From: Paenibacillus taichungensis
GTDB lineage: Bacteria > Bacillota > Bacilli > Paenibacillales > Paenibacillaceae
NCBI RefSeq assembly: GCF_003287275.1
Contig: NZ_QEVW01000001.1
Coordinates: forward strand, 372,001-436,000
Length of the DNA stretch: 64,000 bases
Direction: 5' to 3'
Of this stretch, positions 35,510 through 44,009 are shown in pieces (position 1 is the first letter of the stretch; every line of letters begins with the position of its first letter). The notes under the pieces were generated by a model. The model was not told where the DNA came from, ran no database searches, and saw only the letters and a list, made by a program, of their open reading frames with translations. Both the position numbers and the translations under genes were made by a program.

Positions 35510-37437
35510 GCGCTATAGCAGGAATTGTTCACACCGATGGTCAGCAAGCGTTATGGGAGGACAGTTGGCGTTTATATGCCAGTCTGGGCCACGTTCCGGC
35601 GGATACAACGGGGGTGTGGAAAGGTAATGAAGCTTTCCTGAGTTGCCATGCCCAGTGGATTACGCCCGAGTCAGTCAGTGAGCAATTGCCCTTATATGAT
35701 GAAATGAGTGGTCTGACCATCACGGCGGATGCCATTTTGGATAATCGGGAGCAGCTGGCAGATCAACTGTCCATTTCGAGGGCGGAGTTAGCCGGATTGT
35801 CGGACAGTGAACTGATCCTGCGAGCCTACCAGCGATGGGATGAACATATGGCAGAGAAACTGCTTGGCGATTTCGCCTTTGCAATCTGGGATGAGCGCAA
35901 GCGCAGACTATTTGCTGCCAGAGATATTACAGGCATGAGATCGTTTTATTTTCGGCATGATGGTGAGCGGTTTGCCTTCTGTACCTTAATGAATCCGTTA
36001 CTGCAATTGGAGGGTGTACATAAAGAACTGAATGAGATCTGGCTCTCCGAATTTCTTGCCATTCCTGATATGCATGACTCGGCAGATATCCATTCTACCG
36101 TCTATCGCGGAGTGAGTCAGCTGCCTCCTGCTCATACGCTTAGTTTCAGGGATGGCAGGTTGGAACAGAAACAATATCATCGCTGGGATGAAGTGGAGCC
36201 TCTAAAACTCAAGTCCGACGGGGAATATGTAGAAGCATTTCGTGAGGTGTTCGGTCAAGCTGTTGGATCACGATTGCGAACGCATCGACAGGTGGCTGCT
36301 GCTTTAAGCGGAGGGCTGGATTCCGGGGCTGTGGTTGGATATGCCTCAGGAACACTGCGAAGTCAAGGGAAAACGTTAAATGCGTACAGCTATGTCCCGG
36401 TGTCTGACTTTACGGATTACACATCGAAAACACTGTTAGCAGATGAGCGACCGTTTATCCAGTCTACGGTTAATCACGTCGGCAATATCAAGGAGAATTA
36501 TCTTGATTTTGAGGGTAGAAGCCCACTTAGTGAAGTGGACACCTGGCTTGATATTATGGAAATGCCTTATAAATACTTTGAGAACTCATTCTGGATTCGT
36601 GGTTTTTATGAAAAGGCGAGCCAGCAGGATGCAGGCATTCTATTGACTGGAGCGCGGGGCAACTTCACAGTCTCCTGGGGCCCAGCACTTGATTATTACG
36701 CCAGTTTGCTAAAAAGCGGACGCTGGTTCAGGTGGCTCCGGGAAATGCAGCAGTACAGTGAACGCACCGGGATGAAATTCTCACGAATTGCCAAAATTAC
36801 AGGCCGTAAAGCGTACCCGGAATTGTTCAAATCGATGTCAAAGGGCGCTGCACAAGCCGCATCTGTGCAATTAATCCATCCGGAGTTTGCTAGCCGAACA
36901 GGTGTATTGGAACGGCTCAAATCCATTATCGTTCTGCAAGGCGGTGCTCAGGCAGACGCTCTCAAAGTAAGGGCAGAGAAATTCAACAACCTGGCCATTG
37001 CGAACAAAAATGGTGCTGTTGCAACCAAATGCTCTCTTCGTTATCGGGCGTGGGAGCGTGACCCTACGAGTGATGCCAGAGTGATTCGTTTCTGTCTGTC
37101 CGTACCGATTGAACAATATGTTAATCAAGGTACGGATCGTGCCTTGATAAGGCGGGCTACCTCACCTGAGTTGCCTGACAAAGTGAGATTAAACCAGCGA
37201 GTACGCGGTGTTCAGCCCGCGGATTGGTTGCATCGCATGATTCCCAATTGGGGCGATTTTACTGCCGAATTGCGTGCGTTATGTTCTGACAGCCGGGTCG
37301 CGGGCATATTGAACACAGAGCGAATCAAGTCCGCACTTGCGAATTTTCCGAATCCTCGGCCTGAGCTCGCTTCACACCCGGACTTGCGGTTGATGATGCA
37401 TAGTCTGATCGTGTATCGATTTATCCGAAAGTTCTGA
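35506..37437 (+). CDS. Lasso-peptide macrolactam synthetase (asparagine-synthetase-like, C protein)
   Basis: 643 residues, the usual size of lasso cyclases. The N-terminal class-II amidotransferase-like half begins MSAIAGIVHTDG, so the catalytic Cys2 of true glutaminases is Ser; the domain cannot release ammonia from Gln, as in other lasso C proteins. The synthetase half has the PP-loop SGGLDS (residues 268-273), which adenylates the Asp9 side chain of the precursor before attack by the N-terminal amine. Followed after 75 bases by the precursor gene. Together with B1, B2 and the exporter this defines the cluster. Confidence 0.93.
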   Translation: MSAIAGIVHTDGQQALWEDSWRLYASLGHVPADTTGVWKGNEAFLSCHAQWITPESVSEQLPLYDEMSGLTITADAILDNREQLADQLSISRAELAGLSDSELILRAYQRWDEHMAEKLLGDFAFAIWDERKRRLFAARDITGMRSFYFRHDGERFAFCTLMNPLLQLEGVHKELNEIWLSEFLAIPDMHDSADIHSTVYRGVSQLPPAHTLSFRDGRLEQKQYHRWDEVEPLKLKSDGEYVEAFREVFGQAVGSRLRTHRQVAAALSGGLDSGAVVGYASGTLRSQGKTLNAYSYVPVSDFTDYTSKTLLADERPFIQSTVNHVGNIKENYLDFEGRSPLSEVDTWLDIMEMPYKYFENSFWIRGFYEKASQQDAGILLTGARGNFTVSWGPALDYYASLLKSGRWFRWLREMQQYSERTGMKFSRIAKITGRKAYPELFKSMSKGAAQAASVQLIHPEFASRTGVLERLKSIIVLQGGAQADALKVRAEKFNNLAIANKNGAVATKCSLRYRAWERDPTSDARVIRFCLSVPIEQYVNQGTDRALIRRATSPELPDKVRLNQRVRGVQPADWLHRMIPNWGDFTAELRALCSDSRVAGILNTERIKSALANFPNPRPELASHPDLRLMMHSLIVYRFIRKF

Positions 37438-37512
37438 TGCAGCTAATGGGTGTAGCGATATGAGCCGGGAAAGATCCATTAATCAGTTTACTCATGAGAG
37501 GAGGTGAACACG

Positions 37513-37650
37513 ATGCAAATGGAAAAAAAGGAATGGCAAACACCAGCACTGGAAGTATTGGAAGTGAACCAAACGATGGCAGGAGTAGGTTACAAACAGA
37601 TCGACTGGGTTACTGTCCACGATGCTGATCTTTATGATCCAACTTCCTAA
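37513..37650 (+). CDS. Lasso peptide precursor (paeninodin-like), 45 residues
   Basis: Short gene with an excellent ribosome-binding site, GAGAGGAGGTG (37496-37506), 6 bases before ATG 37513. The leader is MQMEKKEWQTPALEVLEVNQ plus TM; WQTP is the aromatic-x-x-Pro recognition element read by B1 proteins, and Thr at position -2 is the lasso hallmark. Core (23 residues): ring AGVGYKQID, so Ala1 can close on Asp9; tail WVTVHDADLYDPTS ending in Ser23. Core length, Ala1/Asp9 ring and C-terminal Ser all match paeninodin, whose terminal Ser is phosphorylated by an HPr-kinase-like enzyme; such a kinase is the next gene. Located between cyclase and kinase, as expected. Confidence 0.9.
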   Translation: MQMEKKEWQTPALEVLEVNQTMAGVGYKQIDWVTVHDADLYDPTS

Positions 37651-37684
37651 GTTGTTTAGTTTTAACATGTGCCATCATACTTAG

Positions 37685-37727
37685 AAGGGCGGAAAGGGCA
37701 ATAATCCAACTTTTCGCCTCCGCCCTT
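37685..37727 (+). promoter_or_regulatory. Anti-terminator arm competing with the terminator after the precursor
   Basis: AAGGGCGGA (37685-37693) can pair with TCCGCCCTT (37719-37727). The second arm shares GCCCTT with the terminator stem that starts at 37722, so the two structures exclude each other. Confidence 0.6.
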
Positions 37728-37760
37728 ATATTGAGCAGTGCGAATATAAGGGCTTTTTTT
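37722..37760 (+). terminator. Attenuating terminator between precursor and kinase genes
   Basis: GCCCTTATATT (37722-37732), 10-base loop, AATATAAGGGC (37743-37753), then seven T. Canonical intrinsic terminator inside the operon; it would give more precursor mRNA than enzyme mRNA. Confidence 0.88.
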
Positions 37761-37795
37761 ACTTACATGCAGAATTGCGAAGGAGGAGTCTTTCA

Positions 37796-38743
37796 TTGTT
37801 GCCTGTGCAGTATGAAGCGTATGGCTTGCGTTGGTTGAGCCAATTCCCAATGCCTGAACTCCAAATCGTACAGAGCGGTACAGATTCTCTAACTGCCTAT
37901 ACGGACGTACACATTGAAATAGCTGATTTGGCGGCACAGTGGAAAGAGTGGGATGTGGGGAGCGATAACTTTGTATCCCGAAATGGCAGTCTTTTTTTTC
38001 GTATCGAAGATGTGGGCCTGTTTCTCATGGAACAAGGACGCCGTATCGTAGTATCCCCTCAAACGGGAGCAGATGCCAAAAAGGTCAGATTGTTTGTGCT
38101 GGGTACATGTATGGCCGTCATTATGATGCAGCGCGGCATTCTTCCACTCCACGGAAGTGCGGTAGTCATTGATGGTTGGGCTTATGCATTTGTTGGACAC
38201 TCGGGTGCAGGCAAATCCACTTTATCAGCTGCACTTGCTTCACGCGGCTTTCCACTCTTAACGGATGATGTCGTGGCACTGACATGGGATGCAGGAGGAA
38301 GAGCAATCGTATCACCGGGTTATCCGCAGCAAAAGTTATGGCAGCCTAGTCTGGACGGATTCGGCATGAAGGAACAGGATTACGCAACGGTTCATGCGGA
38401 AATTACGAAATACGCGATACCGGTTCAGCATTATTTTCATGATCAACCTGTTCCGCTTGCCGCTATTTTTGAACTTGATCCGAAGCCGGAAGAGATGCTG
38501 AAACCTGTACAACTGAAGGACGTTGCGGGATTGGAACGCCTTCACATGCTGTGCTCTCATACATTTCGCAGTGGACTTGTTTCCAGGCAGGGTCTGGCAC
38601 AGTGGCTGTTCGAGACGGTCTCGCGGCTGTCCGCCGGTATTGAAGTTTATAGAATCACGAGGTCAGGCTCTGATTTTACCGCATTTGAGATGGCTGACCG
38701 GATTACAGAACATGCACGCAAAGGAGTGTATACAGGACAATGA
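37796..38743 (+). CDS. HPr-kinase-like lasso peptide kinase
   Basis: About 315 residues from TTG 37796, with AAGGAGGAG 7 bases upstream; the longer frame from TTG 37775 lacks a site. Central Walker A GHSGAGKST at residues 134-142, a following LPLHGSAVVIDG segment and LLTDDVVAL are typical of the HPrK C-terminal fold; the N-terminal HPrK domain is absent. In the paeninodin cluster such a kinase phosphorylates the C-terminal Ser of the precursor; here Ser23 (…DPTS) is the expected target. Ends in ATGA overlap with B1. Confidence 0.85.
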   Translation: MLPVQYEAYGLRWLSQFPMPELQIVQSGTDSLTAYTDVHIEIADLAAQWKEWDVGSDNFVSRNGSLFFRIEDVGLFLMEQGRRIVVSPQTGADAKKVRLFVLGTCMAVIMMQRGILPLHGSAVVIDGWAYAFVGHSGAGKSTLSAALASRGFPLLTDDVVALTWDAGGRAIVSPGYPQQKLWQPSLDGFGMKEQDYATVHAEITKYAIPVQHYFHDQPVPLAAIFELDPKPEEMLKPVQLKDVAGLERLHMLCSHTFRSGLVSRQGLAQWLFETVSRLSAGIEVYRITRSGSDFTAFEMADRITEHARKGVYTGQ

Positions 38744-39039
38744 CAGCAACGAAGCCAATGAATGGGGAAGACCGTGTGTTGCGGAAGGAAGGCAATCTTG
38801 TCAGTGACATGGGTGGGGAAAAAGTCATGATGAGCATCCATAACGGTAAGTATTATAATCTGGGCAGCACGGGTGGACGAATCTGGGATCTGATCAGTCA
38901 AGAACGAACATTGACCGAATTGGTTGAAGTGTTAGCTTCAGAATATGAGATAGGCCCAGACATATGCCGTGAGCAGGTTGTGCAATTTCTAGAGCATTTG
39001 ACGCATGAAGGATTAATTGACGTTACCCGCGGAGAGTAG
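38740..39039 (+). CDS. Lasso B1 protein (PqqD-like leader-recognition element)
   Basis: 99 residues, start overlapping the kinase stop. PqqD-fold features: VSDMGGEKVMMSIHNGKYY, LGSTGGRIWDLISQ and VVQFLEHLTHEGLIDV. B1 proteins bind the leader (aromatic-x-x-Pro motif) and hand the precursor to the B2 protease and cyclase. Immediately followed by B2, as in split-B lasso systems of Bacillota. Confidence 0.92.
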   Translation: MTATKPMNGEDRVLRKEGNLVSDMGGEKVMMSIHNGKYYNLGSTGGRIWDLISQERTLTELVEVLASEYEIGPDICREQVVQFLEHLTHEGLIDVTRGE

Positions 39040-39042
39040 ACC

Positions 39043-39525
39043 ATGTTGCGAAAAATAAAAGCATATCGTTCATTGCCGCGTGAAATTCGTGGATTGGTAT
39101 GGGAAGCTTATGTCCACCTTGGATGGGCACGAATACTTAAGGCGATGCCTTTTGCCAGGATTGCCCCTAGTCTCGGTACACCCATGTACGAAACGCCGGT
39201 GACGGGACTCAATCGTAGTGATGTGACGACAATACGAAATATTTCTAAAGCTATTCTTATTGCCAGCAGGTATACATTATGGGAAAGTCGTTGCCTTGTC
39301 ATGGCAATCGCAGCGATGAAGATGCTGGAACGCCGTAAAGTGGAGAGTACTCTATATATGGGTACTGCACGGGATAAACAAGGTCAAATGATGGCTCATG
39401 CATGGCTGCGAAGTGGGAAATTGATTGTGACTGGAGCAGATACAATGGACCAATATACGGTTGTCGGCGTGTTTGGCAAGCGTTGTCCTGAGAAGGGAGC
39501 TGGGGAGATTGTCTACGATACATGA
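39043..39525 (+). CDS. Lasso B2 leader peptidase (transglutaminase-like cysteine protease)
   Basis: 160 residues. The catalytic triad of the family is visible: Cys84 in LWESRCLVMAIAAMKML, His119 in MMAHAWLRSGKL and Asp133 in TGADT. It cuts the leader after the Thr-Met at -2/-1 so that Ala1 becomes the ring amine. Starts three bases after the B1 stop; its 3' end overlaps the start of the nucleotidyltransferase gene. Confidence 0.92.
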   Translation: MLRKIKAYRSLPREIRGLVWEAYVHLGWARILKAMPFARIAPSLGTPMYETPVTGLNRSDVTTIRNISKAILIASRYTLWESRCLVMAIAAMKMLERRKVESTLYMGTARDKQGQMMAHAWLRSGKLIVTGADTMDQYTVVGVFGKRCPEKGAGEIVYDT

Positions 39526-40705
39526 GTGGGAACAATATACAGCGGATTTTCCGCAGGAGCTTAAGCTGATTTTGAGCATGATTAAAGGCGATCTAACAGT
39601 AATAACCCCTGAGGACGCCCAAATACGAATTAAGGGGATGGACTGGCAGCTCTTTTTGCAGCTTGCCCATCATCATCGACTGTACTCTGTTCTCTATCTA
39701 AAAATAAAAGAGTTGAATTCAGCGATTATTCCCGCTTTTGTGGTGGAGAACCTGAAGCAGCAATACACAACTAATACGTTCCGCATGTTACATCTAACAG
39801 CCGAGATGGAGCAGGTATGTGGCGCTTTTCGTGAACGAGGCATTCGGAATATTACGCTCAAAGGGCCCACGCTGGCACATGATTTATACGGAGATATTTC
39901 CTTGCGAACCTCTAAAGATCTGGACATTCTTATTCCCTTTGATGATGTGGAGTTCGCGGAGGAGATTCTTGAATCGCTTGGTTATGAATCGAAGGAAGGT
40001 AAGAGAACACCAACTGTTGCTAGCTGGAAATGGCGGGAACATCATATCTGTTACAAACACCCGGTCAAAAGAACCCAAGTCGAGATCCATTGGCGGCTTA
40101 ATCCGGATTCCGGAAGAGAAACCGATTTTGAATTACTGTGGAAACGCAGTCGATTCAGCACCTATACCCAGACGCCTGTCCGTATGCTGGAAAGGGAGGA
40201 TCTGTGGGCATATTTGGTGACGCACGGCGCAAGACACGGGTGGTTCAGACTGCGTTGGTTACTGGATATCGACCAGATGATTCGCAGTATGCCACTGGAT
40301 GTCAAAAAAGTGGAGCGACGCCTGAAAGCAGAAGGCAGATTATCTATCGGTTCACAAGCTCTTCATCTGGCTTCGGTATTACTGGACACCCCTTTGGATG
40401 CCAATTATCTTGCTTTGTTGTCTTCTCATGAACGTGTGGGAGAGAAATTAGCCAGACGCGGCGTCGTGTTCATGAATGAGATGATTGAGAGCCCGGCAGA
40501 TGTAAAGAGTTATCGTTCCTATCTGTTCGCACTGCGAAGCACAAGGCAGAAGCTGTTTTTCTTTATTGAACGTTTGTATCCGAGTACCTGGGATGTAGAC
40601 CAACTACCGCTTCCGCGTTCACTGCATTTTTTGTATTTTCCGTTACGTCCGTTTCTCTGGTTCTGGCGGCGAATCAAAAGGAACACGATGACGGAGAGGG
40701 GATAA
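39509..40705 (+). CDS. Nucleotidyltransferase-fold protein in the lasso operon
   Basis: About 398 residues from TTG 39509, with GGGAG 9 bases upstream, overlapping B2 by 17 bases. The N-terminal half carries the NTP_transf_5-type signature: ITLKGPTLAHDLYGDISLRT (from residue 115), then DLDIL with Asp137 and Asp139 as metal ligands, and KRTQVEIHWRLNP further on. Such genes recur in Bacillota lasso clusters; a role in transferring a nucleotide or modifying the phosphate placed by the kinase is plausible but not shown. C-terminal part is helical with no clear motif. Confidence 0.8.
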   Translation: MSTIHEWEQYTADFPQELKLILSMIKGDLTVITPEDAQIRIKGMDWQLFLQLAHHHRLYSVLYLKIKELNSAIIPAFVVENLKQQYTTNTFRMLHLTAEMEQVCGAFRERGIRNITLKGPTLAHDLYGDISLRTSKDLDILIPFDDVEFAEEILESLGYESKEGKRTPTVASWKWREHHICYKHPVKRTQVEIHWRLNPDSGRETDFELLWKRSRFSTYTQTPVRMLEREDLWAYLVTHGARHGWFRLRWLLDIDQMIRSMPLDVKKVERRLKAEGRLSIGSQALHLASVLLDTPLDANYLALLSSHERVGEKLARRGVVFMNEMIESPADVKSYRSYLFALRSTRQKLFFFIERLYPSTWDVDQLPLPRSLHFLYFPLRPFLWFWRRIKRNTMTERG

Positions 40706-40708
40706 CGT

Positions 40709-42613
40709 ATGATTTCGGAACTGCAATTTTTTATGCGAAAGCTGCATCGTGTAACGGGCCCAGTCTTATATTGGAATCTGTTGGGCATGATCTGCATTAG
40801 TCTGATGGAAGGGATCGGCATATATATGCTCGTTCCGATGTTAAGTCTTATTGGTATTTTTGAAATGGGTTCTACAGGTCTGCACTTACCCTGGATATCA
40901 GAATTTTTAAATCGTTTTCCGGAAAATGGCCGGCTGCTGCTGGTGCTGCTGACCTTTGTCCTCATTGTCTCTGGACAGGCGTGGCTACAACGTCTTCAGA
41001 CGATTCGTAACACTCGAATTCAGCAGCAATTTGTTCGAACGCTGCGCATGGAAACCTATCGTGCCATCATTATGGCGCAGTGGTCTTTTTTTCTCCAAAA
41101 ACGAAAATCCGATTTTAATCATATATTAACGACCGAACTTGCCCGTGTCAGTCAGGGAACGAATATTATGCTGCAAATGGCGGCTTCCTTGATCTTCACC
41201 GGCATTCAAATCGGCCTGGCCTTCTGGTTGTCTGCCAAGTTAACTGCCCTTGTCCTGGTCTGCGGATTGGTATTGTTTATTGTCTTGAGAAAATTCGTGA
41301 AAAGGGCAAAACAAATTGGGGATCAGACGTCGGAATATTCTCAGAGCTATTATAACGGTATTACAGAGCACTTTAATGGAATCAAGGATATTAAGAGCAA
41401 TATGCTCGAAAAATCACATATTAGCTGGTTTGAACGTATGTGTGGGCGAATTGAACGTAACGTGGTTCAGTTCAGCCAGTTGAACAGCGGCACACAATTG
41501 ATTCATCGAATATCCGCGGCAGTCATTATTGCTGCTTTTATCTATTTATCTCTACATGTACTCGCTGTCCCTCCGGCAAGTTTATTGCTCATTATTCTGA
41601 TCTTTTCACGGTTGTGGCCACGATTCACTTCTATTCAATCCAATCTGGAGTATATGAGTTCGATGCTGCCCGCGTTTCAGATTGTGAGAGAGTTACAGAC
41701 AGAAACCGAGAAAAGCCGTGAGATTAGCGAAAAAACGGTTAATACTGGTGAACCATATGATGAGGAGTTATCGGTTCCCGGTCCTCGTTCGGTCAGAATG
41801 AAGGCCCAGGCCATGCTGAATGAGCAGCAGACAGCTAGCGATATGCTGCCCATTGAACCCCTGGTGCTAAAGGAGTCTATCGAGTGTCAGCAAGTGAATT
41901 ATCGCTATGAAGGCAGCGATACCTACTCGTTATACGAAGCGTATGCATCCATCCCTGCAAAAGGCATGACGGCCATTGTAGGCAAGTCAGGAGCAGGGAA
42001 GAGCACGATGATTGATTTGATTATGGGACTCATACGTCCGGAGAGTGGTCAGATTTTGGTGGATGGGGTGCCGTTAACCGCGAATCGATTGTTAGCCTGG
42101 AGAAGTTCAATCGGATATGTCTCTCAGGACCCTTTTCTGTTCCATACAAGTATTCGTGAAAATTTGCGCCTGGTTGATCCAAATGCCAGTGAGGAACAGA
42201 TGTGGCAGGCATTACAGTTCTCATCGTCTGCAGCGTTTGTCCGCAAACTTCCGCAAGGACTGGATACCATTATCGGTGATCGGGGCATCCGCCTGTCCGG
42301 TGGTGAACGTCAGCGTTTGGTGCTTGCCCGCGCTATGCTCCGGAACCCTTCTGTATTGGTATTGGATGAGGCGACAAGTGCGCTGGATAGTGAGAACGAA
42401 CAACATATTCATGAGGCTCTTGAACACCTGAAAGGGCATGTGACTGTTATTGTTATCGCCCACCGATTATCCACCATTCGAACAGCGGATCGAGTGATTG
42501 TATTGGATGAAGGCCGGGTGATCCAACAAGGGGGTTATCAACAGTTGTCTACTGATCCGGTTGGCACATTCAGCAAACTGTTGAACATGCAGGCGGGTGT
42601 CGTGGGTCAATGA
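40709..42613 (+). CDS. Lasso peptide ABC exporter (fused membrane and ATPase domains, D protein)
   Basis: 634 residues. N-terminal six-helix export domain (for example LLGMICISLMEGIGIYMLVP and LLLVLLTFVLIVSGQAWL), a polar linker near residues 330-390, and a C-terminal ATPase with Walker A VGKSGAGKST, signature RLSGGERQRLVLARA, Walker B VLVLDEATSALD and switch His IAHRLSTIR. It is a homodimeric half-transporter, and export normally gives self-immunity. No peptidase C39 domain, consistent with B2 doing the leader cleavage. Last gene of the operon. Confidence 0.93.
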   Translation: MISELQFFMRKLHRVTGPVLYWNLLGMICISLMEGIGIYMLVPMLSLIGIFEMGSTGLHLPWISEFLNRFPENGRLLLVLLTFVLIVSGQAWLQRLQTIRNTRIQQQFVRTLRMETYRAIIMAQWSFFLQKRKSDFNHILTTELARVSQGTNIMLQMAASLIFTGIQIGLAFWLSAKLTALVLVCGLVLFIVLRKFVKRAKQIGDQTSEYSQSYYNGITEHFNGIKDIKSNMLEKSHISWFERMCGRIERNVVQFSQLNSGTQLIHRISAAVIIAAFIYLSLHVLAVPPASLLLIILIFSRLWPRFTSIQSNLEYMSSMLPAFQIVRELQTETEKSREISEKTVNTGEPYDEELSVPGPRSVRMKAQAMLNEQQTASDMLPIEPLVLKESIECQQVNYRYEGSDTYSLYEAYASIPAKGMTAIVGKSGAGKSTMIDLIMGLIRPESGQILVDGVPLTANRLLAWRSSIGYVSQDPFLFHTSIRENLRLVDPNASEEQMWQALQFSSSAAFVRKLPQGLDTIIGDRGIRLSGGERQRLVLARAMLRNPSVLVLDEATSALDSENEQHIHEALEHLKGHVTVIVIAHRLSTIRTADRVIVLDEGRVIQQGGYQQLSTDPVGTFSKLLNMQAGVVGQ

Positions 42614-42634
42614 CACTTCTCCGTGAATTCGTGA

Positions 42635-42680
42635 AAAAACAAAGCAAAAAGGCGCGCCATTAGAGGCAGCGCCTTTGATC
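42635..42680 (-). terminator. Terminator for cysC, possibly also the lasso operon end
   Basis: AAAGGCGC (42648-42655) and GCGCCTTT (42669-42676). On the minus strand TTTTTGCTTTGTTTTTT follows, a good T-rich end for cysC. In the plus direction no T-run follows. Confidence 0.65.
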
Positions 42681-42747
42681 TGTATGTATCGGGCAAAAGA
42701 AAAGGAAGGGAAGAGGAATAGTAATTCAACATGGTTATCTTTTTCGT

Positions 42748-43386
42748 CTAGTGAACAATGGCATTGCTAACAGGCTGCGGCAGTTGAAAAGCACCAACAC
42801 GTTCCAGATGTTGCACAATTTCATGCACGGCTTCTTCAATGGACAGCTCTTCCGTATCAATGATCAGTGTAGGATCTTCTGGAATATCATAAGGGGCAGA
42901 GATTCCTGTGAAATGTGGAATGGCACCGCTGCGGGCCTTTTTGTAAAGCCCCTTCGGATCACGGCGTTCGCATTCTTCGATCGAACAACGGACATAAATT
43001 TCAATGAAATCATCAGCCTCAAAGAGCTGTTTAACCATATTCCGGTCTTGTGCATCTGGCGAGATAAAGGCGGAAAGAACAAATAACCCGGCATCTACCA
43101 TCAACTTGGATACTTCACCAATCCGGCGCAGATTTTCTTGCCGATCCTCAGCCGTGAACCCAAGATCCCGATTCAGTCCATGACGTACGTTATCCCCATC
43201 AAGTACGTAACAATGAACCCCTTTTTCGTACAGATACTGCTCCAGGGCAAATGCAAGCGAGGACTTTCCTGCGCCGGATAGGCCGGTGAACCATAAGGCA
43301 CGACTGTGATGACCGTTATGTTTCTCCCTGTCCTGCCTGTTTAAGCTGGATTGCTGCCAGGTAATGTTACGTTCTTCCTTTGACAT
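42748..43386 (-). CDS. cysC: Adenylylsulfate (APS) kinase
   Basis: 212 residues. P-loop [13 protein letters not shown] (Lys41), [26 protein letters not shown] and [20 protein letters not shown] are diagnostic for CysC, which phosphorylates adenylylsulfate to PAPS. No sulfate-assimilation genes (cysH, sat, cysP) are beside it; its nearest neighbour is the lasso operon with its PAPS-dependent sulfotransferase, convergently arranged. It may thus supply the sulfate donor for that enzyme, although it could equally serve general assimilation. Confidence 0.95.
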   Translation of the reverse strand: MSKEERNITWQQSSLNRQDREKHNGHHSRALWFTGLSGAGKSSLAFALEQYLYEKGVHCYVLDGDNVRHGLNRDLGFTAEDRQENLRRIGEVSKLMVDAGLFVLSAFISPDAQDRNMVKQLFEADDFIEIYVRCSIEECERRDPKGLYKKARSGAIPHFTGISAPYDIPEDPTLIIDTEELSIEEAVHEIVQHLERVGAFQLPQPVSNAIVH

Positions 43387-43534
43387 GGATATCCGCCTCT
43401 TCCTACTTATGATATGTATAATATTTTAACATATTTACAAGATTATAGCACCTTCTGAATTTGACGGAATTTAGCGTGAATCGATGACAATTCGGGTATA
43501 GATTTAGTACATACATAGCAGGAGGAAGACCAAC

Positions 43535-43933
43535 ATGAACAATAACATACACAACATACAGGTATATTTTCAGTGCGCGGATTGCGATCAGGATATTCGG
43601 GCAATCTTTGCTCAAGAGCAAGTCAGTGCGGTTCGCTGTTCAGAGTGTGGTAGAGCATACACATTGATGAAGCCTACCATTGGTGACGAGATTTTACTTG
43701 ATTGGGAGCAGGAGGCTCTATATCATAAATTGCGCGCTGATCGCTCTGAACATGATAATCATAATATGTCTGCCCTGATTATTAAAGTAATTGAGCTGTT
43801 AACCTGGCGGGATAGTGGTGATGGTCAGACACGTGCCATAGAGATGGTTAGAGAATGGTTGGCTTCCAGTGGAAAACCTCAGACCTTACTTGAATTGTTT
43901 CATCATCCTGAGCGAGATAACAAACGGTTTTGA
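43535..43933 (+). CDS. Small zinc-ribbon protein, unknown function
   Basis: 132 residues, AGGAGGAA ribosome-binding site before ATG 43535. Two CxxC pairs (Cys14/Cys17 and Cys35/Cys38) form a probable zinc ribbon in the N-terminal 45 residues; the rest is helical (ALIIKVIELLTWRDSGDG, IEMVREWLASSGK). No enzyme motif seen. Divergent from cysC and followed by pdaA after 157 bases. I do not recognise the family. Confidence 0.7.
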   Translation: MNNNIHNIQVYFQCADCDQDIRAIFAQEQVSAVRCSECGRAYTLMKPTIGDEILLDWEQEALYHKLRADRSEHDNHNMSALIIKVIELLTWRDSGDGQTRAIEMVREWLASSGKPQTLLELFHHPERDNKRF

Positions 43934-44009
43934 ACGGAGAAATGAGAACTGGGGCTCCATGGTGTGTAAGTATGTGATGCGATCTGTAATCGGAATTTAC
44001 ATACATTAG

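Noticed and set aside
35506..37437. True glutamine-dependent asparagine synthetase
   Set aside because: Catalytic Cys2 is replaced by Ser, the size and neighbours (precursor, B1, B2, exporter) are those of lasso cyclases.
37796..38743. Genuine HPr kinase/phosphorylase (hprK)
   Set aside because: The N-terminal HPrK domain is missing and the gene sits inside the lasso operon overlapping B1; lgt, normally next to hprK, is absent.
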